Shown: positions 11,346 to 22,334, counted from the first letter of the stretch. The stretch: DNA of 48,405 nucleotides from Astrothelium macrocarpum (GCA_021030915.1 JAGEMR010000182.1:1-48405), one strand, 5' to 3'. Numbers and translations are program-made. Notes: generated by a model from the letters alone, not told the origin.

Positions 11346-11369
11346 CGTGCACACGGTGGTGAACTCTCC
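11346..11369 (-). repeat. Right terminal inverted repeat of pogo-like element B
   Basis: Inverted copy of 9304-9327, followed by the TA target-site copy at 11370-11371. Confidence 0.93.
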
Positions 11370-11371
11370 TA

Positions 11372-11743
11372 GCACAAGGGACATAGAATTTCATTCTCTA
11401 TTATTTCTAATCACACAAACTTGAACATGATTGCATCGCCGCAGCTTAGATTCGCTTACGGTCCATTTAAATCTTGAAGTGGAAAAAGAAATGGGTTTAC
11501 TCGGTCGGTGCCTGTGACTTTACCTATTGCGAACTGAAGAGATTTGCCTACATCAGATATACAAATTTCGACACAAAATACTCTGCGCAAGCGCAGCAAT
11601 GGCGATCTGCGTAATTCGCCATGAACATGGCTCCCGTTCGAATGTTTGCAAGGTTGATGGCCTTTCAGTTCCGTGGTACAAGCAGGAAGATGTCATAGGC
11701 AATAACTCAATCCGTTCATAAAGCGTTCAATAAGTAGAAACCA
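11372..11743. other. Spacer between transposon B and the DEDDh gene
   Basis: Base composition returns to normal immediately after the TA at 11371. I see no gene; the stretch probably contains the promoter of the gene that follows. Confidence 0.5.
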
Positions 11744-12968
11744 ATGCCAACAAGCAGTTCTCTTAAAGTTCTGATTTCACTTACTTATCCGTTGTTTTAA
11801 AACAACAAGAAGCGACACTGCGATGTTTTGAAGGAATGAACCACCTTTCATCAAGCGATTTGGTCCGCATTGGCACTCCGTTACGCACATTTCAGACCTG
11901 GAAACGCTCAGGACAAGTATTCCAAATTCGACACTGGTGGCGCTGGATATTGAAGGTTATGTCACCAGCATCAAGGAGATTGGCTTTGCCTATGCTGTAG
12001 TCCCACCACGAAATTCATTGCGTCTCCCTGACGATGACGCATTGAGGACATTCTTCAATCAAAATGCCGTCCAGGCATGTACTCTTAAGGTTCGCGAGAT
12101 GAAATCAAACAGAAGACACGAGAAGATCAATTATGGACATTGCGTAACTGTTGATAGTACCAAAGTCGGCGCAAAACTGGCTGAGATCCTGACTAATATC
12201 GCTACGTCAAGCACTGGCGATCTTATTCTTGTTGGCTTCGCGATATATACGGAGTTCGACTGGATCTCGCAAGAATGTCCATCATTATTTTCACAATTTA
12301 AACACTGGGTGGATGTGCAGGAAATCGTCGAACAGAGATGTAGCTCACGTCCAAGCCTCATGAAGACAATGGCAGCGATGAACATTACAGATCAGAGCTC
12401 GAGGAAAGCTAATCGCCGTCACAGAGCGTCGAATGACGCTGTAAGGACTCTAGCCATTCTCGCTGGTCTTTTTGCCCGGGACGAGTTCAAGTATGAGTTC
12501 AAGCATGAGTCCATTCCTCAAACGAAATTCTGCGCAAATCCCCCAATTCCATGGAGGCATAACCTGTTCAGGGCACGCATAACGACAAGCGACAATGACT
12601 TTCTACCTGCACACATCAAAACATGTCGCAATTTAGCAACGTACTTTGCAGCGTATAATCCAAAAGCTGTTGGCATCAACAGTAGAGTCGCCCAATTAAA
12701 AGGAAAGAGAGTGCGAGTCTGGTGGATATCCCTTCCAACAATGGCTTTATTAGATAAGTTGGTTTCCGATATCAACGGCTCAATTGTCGACGGAAAACAG
12801 CTTGCTGTGGAAAAAATGGTCACTGCTTGGTTCCTAAAACAAGATTCACCACGCTCAAGATCGGAGAATGACAAGACTGAAAAGACGAATGGAGATGAGA
12901 ATTGCGAGAAAGTTAGCGGTGACCCATACTCGGACGTCGCCCTTCAGCCTTTTCAGCCTTTGCTCTGA
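11744..12968 (+). CDS. DEDDh 3'-5' exonuclease-like protein (Gfd2/YDR514C-like)
   Basis: RNase H-fold protein of the fungal Gfd2/YDR514C-like group. The reading frame opens at 11832 and runs to a stop at 12968. Motifs: LVALDIEGY (DxE, Exo I), EIGFA, LILVGFAIYTEFDW (Exo II region, where the usual GHD is replaced), and RHRASNDAVRTLAIL (HxxxxD, Exo III of the DEDDh class). A Lys/Glu/Ser-rich tail follows. No ATG precedes the domain in frame. I propose a short first exon 11744-11767 (MPTSSSLK) joined to 11856 (RFGPHW...), giving about 378 aa, but its donor (GTTCTG) is weak, so the start is uncertain. It lies 375 bp outside pogo-like element B and is convergent with the amine oxidase 54 bp away. 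The altered Exo II motif raises doubt about catalysis. Confidence 0.7.
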
Positions 12969-13022
12969 CATCAACACTAAAGCTTGGGTCTTGTTTTGGA
13001 TGGGGTCCCCTTCGCCAGTGAC

Positions 13023-14435
13023 CTAAGCTCTGTCTTTCAAGCTCAAGACCTCCTCCGCTGCACGCTGCCCGGAACAGACTGCGCCTTCCATGTATCCACT
13101 CCAGCTAGTGGACGTCTCCGTTCCAGCCCAATGAACTCTACCAAATGGTTTCCAAAGCCAGGGTCCGAGGGTGGTCCACATGCCCGGCGCTGGTGTCGCG
13201 ACCGGACATCCCCCGATATACTCCTCATCCATCATTGTGTGTTCAACAAGTTTAAAGGGTTGCTTCGCCTCGTCTCCATAAAAGTCCACCAGTTCCCTGA
13301 GAATGGTCTTTTCACGTTCAGCCTTATTTTTGCTCGAAAGAATCCTGGCCTTCTCACCAACCACGAACATCATCAGGACCGCGTATTCTTCGTGTTTGGG
13401 AGACGTGTCAAAAGTGAGGCTCACGAATCCATCTGGGGAGATCGCCTCACCGCAAAGGCCCTTCTCGCGCCAGAATGCGGTCTTGTAGCAGGCAAAAAAC
13501 TTCCAATACGAGCCCATGGGACAATGCTGAAGCAAGGATTGTCGTGCATGCGGAAGCGGAGGATCGAAAGACATGCGCAAAACTTGTAGAGGCGGGGTTG
13601 CAATAATGACTCGACGAGCTCTGTACGAGGACTTGGTTGTGGTCACCTTGACAAACCCATCCTTGTCTTCGCCGTCATCACTCTGATGGATGTTGACGAC
13701 AGGCTCTCCAAGTCGAATAGACTCTTCTCCTAACTCATCACGAATTTTATTGGCGATGGTCTGAGCGCCTCCTTTGATGAGCTCATGTTGCGCTCCGTTC
13801 TTGCTTGTACATAGCGTACCAAGACTCACACCAGCCTTGGCGTACCAGAACGCGTGCAGGGCAGAGAATTCGCACGTCCTCGCGCCCCAGATCAACTCGG
13901 CCACCACGGCCATGTAATCCTTCGCTGCTGTTGTCCAACAATGTTTATTCAACCACTCTGCATATGTCATATTATCTAATTGTACCGCATCTGGCGTTTT
14001 CCACGGCTCATTAAGATTGATTGTCTTGGCCAGCTTCTCGAACCGCTTCATGATCCATTGTAGGTCAATCAGTCGCATGATTCCCAAAGGTGGAATCAGC
14101 CCTTCATATGACTTGTTCTCACCGCGATAAATTTGCACCGCGCGTCCCGGGTGGTGTCTGGTATACGTTTCGACTTCGTATTCTTTTGCCAGTCCGTACA
14201 TTTGTGATTGACCAACACCAAGATAAGAACCGCCAAAGTCGAAGTATGTGCCATCATCGTATGTTTTCGTCATGACGCGACCACCGATGCGCGAACGAGC
14301 TTCGAGAAGGAGGATTTTGGGGGGTATCTGATTGTGATGGGCAGAGTCTCTGAGGCGTTTTGCGGCAGCGAGACCAGCATAGCTAGCGCCGACTATTACA
14401 CAGTCATACATGGAATCCGGTGTCGACACCGCCAT
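13023..14435 (-). CDS. Flavin-containing monoamine oxidase
   Basis: Intronless 470-aa FAD amine oxidase, which would oxidise a primary or secondary amine to an imine with release of hydrogen peroxide. The Rossmann motif VIVGASYAGLAAAKRL is at residues 13-28, followed by LLLEARSRIGGRV (the second FAD site). MGSYWKFF contains the conserved active-site Lys (about K312). EEYIGGCP places Cys410 where MAO-A/B attach FAD covalently. HWAGTETSTSWSGYMEGAV is the C-terminal FAD motif. It ends in DRA, with no peroxisomal PTS1 and no C-terminal membrane anchor, so it is probably soluble. The substrate cannot be read from sequence. A Zn2Cys6 regulator lies upstream on the same strand (its stop is 516 bp away), a possible specific regulator (inference). 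Confidence 0.93.
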   Translation of the reverse strand: MAVSTPDSMYDCVIVGASYAGLAAAKRLRDSAHHNQIPPKILLLEARSRIGGRVMTKTYDDGTYFDFGGSYLGVGQSQMYGLAKEYEVETYTRHHPGRAVQIYRGENKSYEGLIPPLGIMRLIDLQWIMKRFEKLAKTINLNEPWKTPDAVQLDNMTYAEWLNKHCWTTAAKDYMAVVAELIWGARTCEFSALHAFWYAKAGVSLGTLCTSKNGAQHELIKGGAQTIANKIRDELGEESIRLGEPVVNIHQSDDGEDKDGFVKVTTTKSSYRARRVIIATPPLQVLRMSFDPPLPHARQSLLQHCPMGSYWKFFACYKTAFWREKGLCGEAISPDGFVSLTFDTSPKHEEYAVLMMFVVGEKARILSSKNKAEREKTILRELVDFYGDEAKQPFKLVEHTMMDEEYIGGCPVATPAPGMWTTLGPWLWKPFGRVHWAGTETSTSWSGYMEGAVCSGQRAAEEVLSLKDRA

Positions 14436-14951
14436 GTTCTCTTGGGTTTATAGTGTATTGATCCCTTGAGTGAAGAAAACCCGACGATAATAACGCGCCG
14501 AAATAGAAAGAAAGGTGTTTTTGGCGTTCTATGAGTGTTGACAAATAGTCGAAAGCCACATGAAAAACGTGTCCGCGCAGAGCAACATTGAAAGGGTGCC
14601 GGTTTCGGCTGCTTTTATACATTGTATTCCTTGTTGAAGGCTGGGTCAGGATTTGGAGGAGGAGCAGACCGAAACTTCAGGACGGTAACAATCCAGGGTG
14701 CTTTGGAGGTATCCGGAGATAAGCGCGGTTAGATTGATGGCGATGAAGCACCTCCGTTTATGCAGCGTCAGCGCTAAGGCTGAAATAGGAAGTGTGCCTT
14801 GACGGCATTTTGTGGCCGATGATGTGTCAAGCTGACAATAAATTACTTGCGAACCAGCTTTCTCGCGACCTGAAACTTCTGACATGTCGTCCGTTCTGCA
14901 TATGGAGGCAATCTACTCACAAAAAAAAAGGAGGGATATGGATGTATTCAA
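14436..14951. other. Promoter region of the amine oxidase; no gene
   Basis: Lies between the regulator stop and the amine oxidase start. No credible open frame. An A-run at 14922-14930 lies just downstream of the regulator gene. Confidence 0.5.
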
Positions 14952-16624
14952 TTAACTCATAGAAAAGATCATTCCATGCTTCTTCATGATACTTCCTAGT
15001 CCATATGGACCATAAGAATCTGATGCCGAGTCTTCCCATAATAATTCCAACAGCTCAACCGCTTTGACAGGGCTCATCATATGGAATGAAGTCCCAAGCA
15101 TTCTAGTCCGAAGGCCCTCTCTGTAGAATGAGTCACGTAAACAAGACCCCAAGACCAGGCCAGGCCACAACATGGTTGTTAAAACGGGTGAATCAGGAGA
15201 AAGAAAATCAATGAGTGAGAGTGTCTTATTTATTGATGAATCTATCAAAGTCAAGAATTGGGGGTGGTCGACTTCCGAAGCATAGAATGCGGCATGGAGA
15301 AAAATGAGAATGCTTTGTTGATATATTATAGCGGTAACCGCAAGGTCATTTGCTATTACATCGGTTTGCGCTGCAGCATCAGGAAGTTTCCAACTCTCGA
15401 CACTGTGTTGGAGGGCTTTGTAAAGAGCAAGACTCTCAAAAGACGAGTTGCCAGATTTTTCTTCGAGAAGACGATTGTTACCAAGCTGGCAGATTGATGG
15501 AATCAATGGCAAAAGACGCCGAGCATAGCCGAACATGGATCCGGATGCTTTGCAGCCTTGGAATTTCTCAAGAGCACCATTGCACGGATCGAGAATCAGT
15601 GTAGGATGGGCCGGCTCCATGTTCACAGTGATATTTACAATCGACGCCAGGTACGCAAACGTTTCCAATAGAAATGCATGGAATTCATGATCGATGTGAT
15701 TTAGATCGCCCAAAACAATCGAATTGACAAAGTATGTGCTTGCACGAAGATGATGGAAGATAGCTCCATCGCAGTGGCCCGATATAGACTGTATGCAAGA
15801 TTAACGATATGCTCAAGTGATATTGTGGTAGCACTCACATCGGTGTACCCTAGAAGTAGAATCACTAGGAGAAGCCGAACTGGGTCCGACGGTTCTCCAG
15901 AGGACACACGCGTCAATTCATAGTTGAGCTCATGTACCGCTTTTCTGTAATGTAGTGATGAGGCTGATCTCAGATCCCACTCATTCGTTGTATAACAGAG
16001 ATGAGCACCACTCAATGCAAGAACGCTGTCCATCACCATAGGATCGAAATTGGCTAGAGGAAGCACACACGTCAAAAACGGGCTTTCGGGGCCGCGGATG
16101 ATCGAGAGGCACTGCGCCGTCTCGTTAAAGTAATGTTCGAACAAGACTCTGGATGCAGGCTTTCTCAAGTTCACAGTGCTAAACGTTTGGGGTGATGAGA
16201 GCCAGGAGAGCCCGAGAGAATCCATACCTGGATTGTACTCTGTCATTGATTCTGCATGGGCTGCCACGGAAACAAATTGATAGGTTGTTCTGACATAATG
16301 GTAATTGAGTGCATGGGAGGACGGCTCTGCTACGGATTCCTCTCTTTCTGATAAATGGCTAACAGAGGACTGGCATGCCTCGTTGCAAATTTTCGCAACT
16401 GGAGGCCGGTTTTCTAAAGTCTCATTTGGTAATGAGTCTGACACTGGAATGTCGGAGATTTGAGAACAAGTAAGATGATTTCGCTCACAGCCAGAGCAAA
16501 CAGGTTTTCGCTCGTCACACTTCTTTTTTCGACGACGACAAGCATCGCATCCTGTCTTAACGCGGATCTGTCTTGGCTTCAGCTGCTGGTGAGCCAGCGA
16601 TGTACGGGCCAGTCCTGAGGGCAT
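14952..16624 (-). CDS. Zn2Cys6 transcription factor with fungal-specific domain
   Basis: Nuclear DNA-binding regulator of about 540 aa. Exons are 16624-15839 and 15788-14952, with a 50-nt intron (GTGAGT...CAG) that restores the frame as ...LLGYTD|SISGHCDGAIFHHL.... The zinc cluster has Cys at 26, 29, 36, 43, 46 and 53, the exact CX2CX6CX6CX2CX6C pattern, with a basic stretch (RRRKKK). The remainder matches the fungal-specific transcription factor 2 domain: LFEHYFNETAQCLSI near 175, LALSGAHL near 215, and the helical HLRAS region across the splice. It lies upstream of the amine oxidase on the same strand, so it could control it, but no binding site can be assigned. Confidence 0.9.
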
Positions 16625-18195
16625 TTGAACGTGTTGATGGTAGCGGTATGTATCTTGTTAGCGATGATTCAGAGGCACGTCGCGGAACATGCAGCAGGAT
16701 CCAGCATGGATGCAAATGCAGCTGCGTAAGGGGCCAACTTGGTCTAGTTGGAGCCACATGTATATCCATATTCAGGGGTGCTGACCAAGACGCAAAGTGC
16801 ACGTCTGATGAGGAGGAACTTGAAGGTTTATGCTGGGGGGCCTGAATGTTGTAACGCAGGTGCCATATATTGATGCTAACCCAGAGGAGAAATGCACTAA
16901 GATAAGCGCGGTAAGATAACAATCAATTCCTTTATCCATTATTTCCGTGGGCGTCTTTTGGAGATCCTCTGGAACAATAGGGAGAAAATCTTTAGAATCA
17001 TTTTGTCAACGAGTTGTCAACGAATCCTAGTTGTTCGCAACATTATGGAGTCCTCCTGGGGGTGCGAGCGGCGATTACACCTTTCGCGATCGTGAGTAGC
17101 TTTTCTTGTTCCCGCGACTGACACAAGTCCATCAAGCCTAGCATGGTAATTGTAGAACTTAGCTGAACAGTTCGTCAAAACTCCCCTGCCCGACCTAAGC
17201 TCTGATTGCATGGTTATTAGCGGTAAAGTCTTGTATGGTTTCGCATCTCGCTCTTCAAATCCGGTATAATTTAAGTGAATGGAGTTTTGCGTTGTAGAAC
17301 AATACCGCCTCCGGACCACGACTGGGTTTGTTTTCGGGAAAACTTTGGAGTAAACCTTGAAATACATCGCCATATCGCAATTTCACTGAGTGGACTCCAC
17401 TACTCATAGACTGTTTTAGCTGGTGCAAGCATAGATATCTCACAGCACTAAAATCATGTACTTTATTCCTTCAATACTGTTCTCTCCATGCTCATACGTC
17501 GACCAACCCCCCAACCGTAATTGGACTTGATTCACCGCTACTGGAGAGTTGACACCGCTGACCGATCTTGCTCATTTTATAAGGCAAGTTTGGTTTGAAG
17601 GTGGTCAGAATCCTTCTACTTTAGTTCATTAATTTACCGCTGCTTCATATTGGGACTTCTAAAATAATGTTAGAAGTACGCCCGGATAATGCGTAATCGC
17701 AGCTATAGCCACATATCCGACTATTAAATCAGTAGAGACGATCGACCTTTCCAATGGCCTGCTTATCTGCACCGCACTTTGCATTCGTGGGGCCACCTCT
17801 CGCGTAGGAAAGTGGACTTTCTTCCGGGTAACCTCCATTGCCCAGCTTTTAAACGGCTGACCAGACATTCTAGCTTCTTCCGGTCTGTGTCCAAGGTTTC
17901 TAGGTCCACGGCGTAATGAAGGCGGTCCTAACAGTAGAAAGCTTGGTCAGATTTGCGTTCGAGGCTATGCTTACTCCTGCGTGTGGGCTGAGGAATGCAG
18001 TCACGGTCCTGGCCACGAATTATCAAAGGTAGTTCTGGCAGTCCGTACAGAGTGGGCCCGAAACTTGAGCTATGCATTGGAATTTTTTTTAAACATTTGT
18101 CCGAAGTTTTTCTTTCTTTTTCTTTTTCTTTTTTTTCTTTACAGCGACTCCATACAATTCAATTGACATATACCAACCTTTGTCACAACAAACTC
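16625..18195. other. Long intergenic stretch, no supportable gene
   Basis: Several short open frames on both strands, none with recognisable domains or plausible splicing. A pyrimidine-rich tract (mostly T with C) occupies about 18104-18142. The part near 16625 should contain the regulator's promoter. Confidence 0.45.
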
Positions 18196-19807
18196 CTAAG
18201 ATTGCTTCTTGCAATATATGACCGCTTCGAGCCATACTGTATGATCGAAATGAAATCTGAGCCGGACATTTGCCCCTAACATATTGCTTTCAAAGGTCGT
18301 AGAATCTTCAACTGCGCTTGGTTGAAAGTCATTGTATGCTCTCCTCGCATCTTCCGCACTTCTAGGGTACGAGATCCTGCACCATGGTAAGCAGGCCCAA
18401 TTCAGGCCAATCACAACAAGGAACGGCATATTCGGCATATTCGCGGGATCGTTTCTGATCACACTATCCATGTAAAATCCTATAAGTTTTCCCCTGGAAG
18501 GCTGTACAAGGAAGTCAGCACAGGGCCACTCTGCTGACTGGGCCGTTCTGAGCACAACATAATCGGCGAAAAAGTCAACCAGCTCGATAGATTGGTGATA
18601 AATTCGGATGGGCAATGTGGCCTTTGATTCAAAACGTAAAATCGGCTTTCTTGTGACGTTTCGTACATTAATTGTGCGCCTTTGAAAATGTTGCCTGTCT
18701 GACGAATCGACTATGTCGACCTAGTCGGTGTGAATCCTCACGAAGATATCATTTTCTGTAAAATCGCTACTTTGACTATTGGCAGGACCGCTGTGAACTC
18801 GCAAGAGTCGAATAGCAACGCAAGAATAGTTTAACTCGCTATTCAGAAGTGCCTGCTAGACTCCCTCCAAGTCTTTGTATGGGCGAAGGTCCAGAGTTAT
18901 TCGTGCCCCTTTCCTGCCTATTAAAGACAGCTCCGCGTCAGGATAAGCGTGATACGACATACGATGAGGAATGTTTCCGAACTGCGACGGGGACGAAGCA
19001 AACAATCCATGATATAGATGTTGTTCTGATCTCGTTGTATTCCAGCAGAAGAGTGAATCGTCATCCGATTCTTGGTTCGCGATCTCTTCTTGGAGTCTGT
19101 AAAATGCACGGGAGCCTTCGCCGTACATCAATGGCATATTCACGTCGAATAATCCCATGAGGCAATACGCAAGATCTTCAGGCCGCGACGTGACCCTACG
19201 GGATGCCCATGACATTCTTTCAGCTATTGGGAACTCGGAAGGATCAAGACCATCGAGCGCTGATATCGCAATACCAGCAATCCGCGCAATGTCTTTCCTA
19301 AGTTGGGTTTTATTCCCCAAATTTGTCCATTTGCGGTCGTAGAAGATCACGTATCTGGGTGCCAGAAGCTCCTGAATGGTCCAGCCTCGAGACCACCAGA
19401 TACTTTCGCTCCAGTCTACGTTGGGAACATCTGATAGATAGACGTAGCACTCTCCCGCATTTTGGTACCAACGGTACATAGAGTTGATAGATTCACTCAG
19501 CTCAGCACTGCTCCGCTTATCAATACCTGAAAGGGAGTTAGGTCACAGATGTCCTGCTTTGTTCAGACAAGAACTTACAACACGTATCTACCCAACAGTA
19601 GTCAAAGCCATGCTGTTTGGCCTTGCGCATAAATCCTTTCAACTTCTCATAGCTAAGCTTTGCCATTGTCGAGCCCTTCTCCATATCTTCGAAACTTACT
19701 TCGTCGGCGTACCATCTATGCGATAAAATCGCATATCGAGGAATAGTACCATGTTCAAAGTTCTGGAGACTGGGGATTAAATCATTATTGATATGGAGTA
19801 AGCGCAT
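18196..19807 (-). pseudogene. HET-domain (heterokaryon incompatibility) gene with two in-frame TAG codons
   Basis: HET-domain protein; in filamentous fungi such proteins trigger a cell-death response on non-self recognition. Exons are 19807-19579 and 19526-18196; the 52-nt intron restores VDTC|CIDKRSSAELSESINSMYRWY. Conserved blocks: PRYAILSHRW, DYCWVDTCCIDK, ECYVYLSDV, WWSRGWTIQELLAP and EDLAYCLMGLFDVNMPLMYGEG. The frame then stops at TAG (18858-18856), yet continues in the same phase for another 45 codons to a second TAG (18723-18721) and on to the final stop at 18196, with HET-like C-terminal sequence throughout. The full frame is about 519 codons. Both TAGs could have arisen from CAG by CpA-to-TpA change. 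The first is followed by CAGGCA, a readthrough-favouring context, so a truncated or partly extended product cannot be excluded. The HET core itself is intact. Confidence 0.85.
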
Positions 19808-21137
19808 AATCGTATCGTAGAGGGTTAATTCCCCAGTGAGGTCCGTTCGGATGAAGAAGCAAGGCTCGCAGATTGAGTCAGAGCGCCTTTTGTCCGCCAG
19901 CCTCGCAGAGGAGGGGGCTCAATGATTCCCACCCAACCAACCAATGACAATGGTGTACGAATCTACCCGGGTCTACATGGTCGGGCTTTCTAATAGCGGA
20001 TACCTCAAAGGAGATGAAGTAGGTTCCCAGAGATTTACATTGGATTTCTTTATGGTGGAGAGACATCTTCGGCTTAGAGTAAATATGCGTTGGAGTAGTT
20101 GAAGTAACGAGGTTCATATAGTATCATGTACTTGAGAAAGGGCCGTAAAGACCTGAGGTAGCTTTCACTCAAGGCAAGAATGGTGCCACGAATGTACTAG
20201 TCCCAAGGCGGCAAGACTAATTCTGCATCCTTAGCCAATACTTTACATTTCGGTCTCATCAAAAAAAGGCTAGTGTTAGGGGGGGATTTAGCTAGATTAC
20301 TCACGCTCAGAGCACGCTTGTACAAAGACTAGTCGGTTCAATCCAATTACATATATGGAATCCTAGGTAGAGGGAATGAATAGGGAATGCTAGTGTAAGG
20401 GCTGCGAGGAGGCTGACTAGCATACTTAACATCACCCTCGACATCGTTTCTGTTGACTATAGTGTGGGCCGGCAATTCACTGCTGAGTCGACAAAGAAGA
20501 CCTCAGACATCTAAACATCCGTTTGAAGGGGTGTTTTCACCCTTGGCAGGCAAGATGTGTGGGTACAGATTTGGGCTCCCACAGCCGAAGTTTCAAATTG
20601 ATTTTAGCACTGTTAGCCTCAAGAGCGCCATCGTACGCTAGCCCATGTGTTATTGTAAACAGCTGGTTCCCTCAAGCTGGACGTCGCACGTCTACAGGCA
20701 AAGAAGTAAAAACCCTGACGGTCCGACCAAGTGCTAGAGTGAAGTCAAGGTCGACGTGAGTACCTTACTCTGATCACGACACCATTCGTTGTCAAAATAG
20801 CTTCTAACCAGGAGCATCTGACAGATCGGCACTACAGCTATGCTGGCATCATTGTGTTAATATTTTTGAATGAATGAGGATCCAACTACTGATAAGGTTT
20901 CCTGTGTCACGACTGCGAGTCTCGATTAGTACAGCACATATGCTAATATGATGAAAGAAGCCTACTTGTTGGTTCACTGCCATCATGGTTTGCTCAGGTT
21001 CGCGGGAAAAGAGAAGTACTTTCGTAAGCTTAGCTCTTTGTAGTAGACAAGTGTTGGAATGCAAGCAAGATGGCAGATATGCACGATTCCCGGCACACAA
21101 TACTGCTCTAGGCATATGCTAAATTGGCACGAAAACT
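19808..21137. other. Intergenic stretch, no supportable gene
   Basis: Contains the presumed HET promoter, a 79-codon open frame without recognisable features (19878-20117, minus) and otherwise only short frames. I see no repeat or RNA gene. Confidence 0.45.
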
Positions 21138-22334
21138 TTATGTCTGCGATTTTTGAATAAGCTTGTCTTCTGGCTGGACTCTTTGAGCCCATTCCCTTTG
21201 ATGAATGTCAGCAAGAATTTTGCAACAGGATATCTAGACCTCGAAACTCACGTCCAGCTTCCATCGTATACTCTTCGTTTATCTTCCGGGCTGTACCCAG
21301 CTTTCTCAAGAGCTGCATCAAGGATTGTTGCTGTCACCCCAGTACCACAGCTGCTGATGATTGGTTTTGACGGGTCAATGCCCTTCTTCTTAAAAAGAGC
21401 TTGAAGCTGTTCGGACGAAAGTAGAGTCTTTGCATTGGGATCCAGCAGCTCGGGGACAGGGACGCTGACAGAGCCGGGTATATGCCCAGATGATAAGCCT
21501 TCAGTTTCTGTTAGCAGGATCCTGACTTCACTGGCCTAAATCCAATTTGTAAGGCTCCTATTCCATACAATGACACTCACCTGGTCTCGGCTCTGGTTCC
21601 ATCCCGCTCCATCTCCCCTCACTCCTCGCATCCAGAACCTGCACCTGGGATCCCACCTCTCCATTCCTCGCCCTCTCCCTCACCTCCTCAAACTCCACCA
21701 CCTTCCCCCTCTGCATCTCCTCCTCCGTCGGCACCTCATACGCCTCCTCTCCCCACTGCTCCGGCTCCCCAGGTCCCTCTGTCGGCAACCCCTGCTCGAC
21801 CCAAACCTTAAAATTATCCAACACATGTACCGCGCCACGATGACCCAAGACCCGCAGCTGCCACGCGACGCGGGGCGCGCTGAAGATGCCAAGCTCGGCA
21901 GAGTCGTACACGACCAAGGTATCAGCGTTACGGAGGCCGAGCTGGCTCATACAGCGGGCAAAGTGCGTTGGTGAGGGTAGCATGTGCGGGTAGGGCGAGG
22001 AGCGGTCGGAGACGACATCGAGGTCGAAGAAGCGGGCGCCTGGGATGCGGCGCTGGAGGTAGGAGGAGCGGCCGGTGCGTTTGTGCGGGTCGTTGGGCAG
22101 GAACCAGGTCCCACAGAGGGGGATCAAGCGGGGTGTGGAGCTGGAGCTAGAGCTGGAGGACTGGAGAGCGCTGTTGAGTTCTTGAGGCGAGATTAGGTAG
22201 GATGAAAAGGGGCTTGGGGGTTTGGAAGACGACATGATACGATTTTGACAGAGGTTTAAGGTTATTTGGCTAGGGAATTGAATGGGACGAGTTAGAACGT
22301 GTGTTGAATAAAGAAATGCTTTGGGAATGGCCAT
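21138..22334 (-). CDS. 3-mercaptopyruvate/thiosulfate sulfurtransferase
   Basis: Two-domain rhodanese that moves sulfane sulfur from mercaptopyruvate or thiosulfate to acceptors; orthologues of yeast Tum1 feed tRNA thiolation. Exons are 22334-21581, 21498-21252 and 21195-21138 (352 aa); both introns have GTGAGT donors. The N-terminal domain contains LIPLCGTWFLP, RIPGARFFDLD and LGIFSAPRVAWQL. The C-terminal domain has LDARSEGRW, GHIPGS and the active-site loop SSCGTGVTA with Cys302; the CG[S/T]GVT form is typical of mercaptopyruvate sulfurtransferases. The first 33 residues are basic and Ser/Thr-rich with no acidic residue, and MSSSK follows at residue 34, so mitochondrial and cytosolic forms from two starts are possible. 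It diverges from APC11 across a 268-bp shared promoter. Confidence 0.93.

Larger units (their letters stand above)
9304..11369 (+). mobile_element. Pogo/Fot1-like DNA transposon B, AT-degraded
   Basis: A 2066-bp element with inverted ends (24 bp perfect, about 48 bp imperfect) and TA on both outer sides (9302-9303 and 11370-11371), the Tc1/mariner target duplication. A degraded transposase starts on the plus strand at ATG 9393: MGSIEEAITAANA, a stop, then VSNYSEIIKEYNIDRIILSRRH, and further on SIIRMIRNFIINI. These match the N-terminal helix-turn-helix part of Fot1/pogo transposases and are homologous to element A (1034-3537). From about 9430 to 11300 the DNA is nearly pure A+T and full of stops, typical of heavy RIP. 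It is not functional. Confidence 0.88.

Noticed and set aside
20330..20350. GGTTCAATCC resembling a tRNA T-loop at about 20336
   Set aside because: No matching acceptor, D or anticodon stems could be folded around it.
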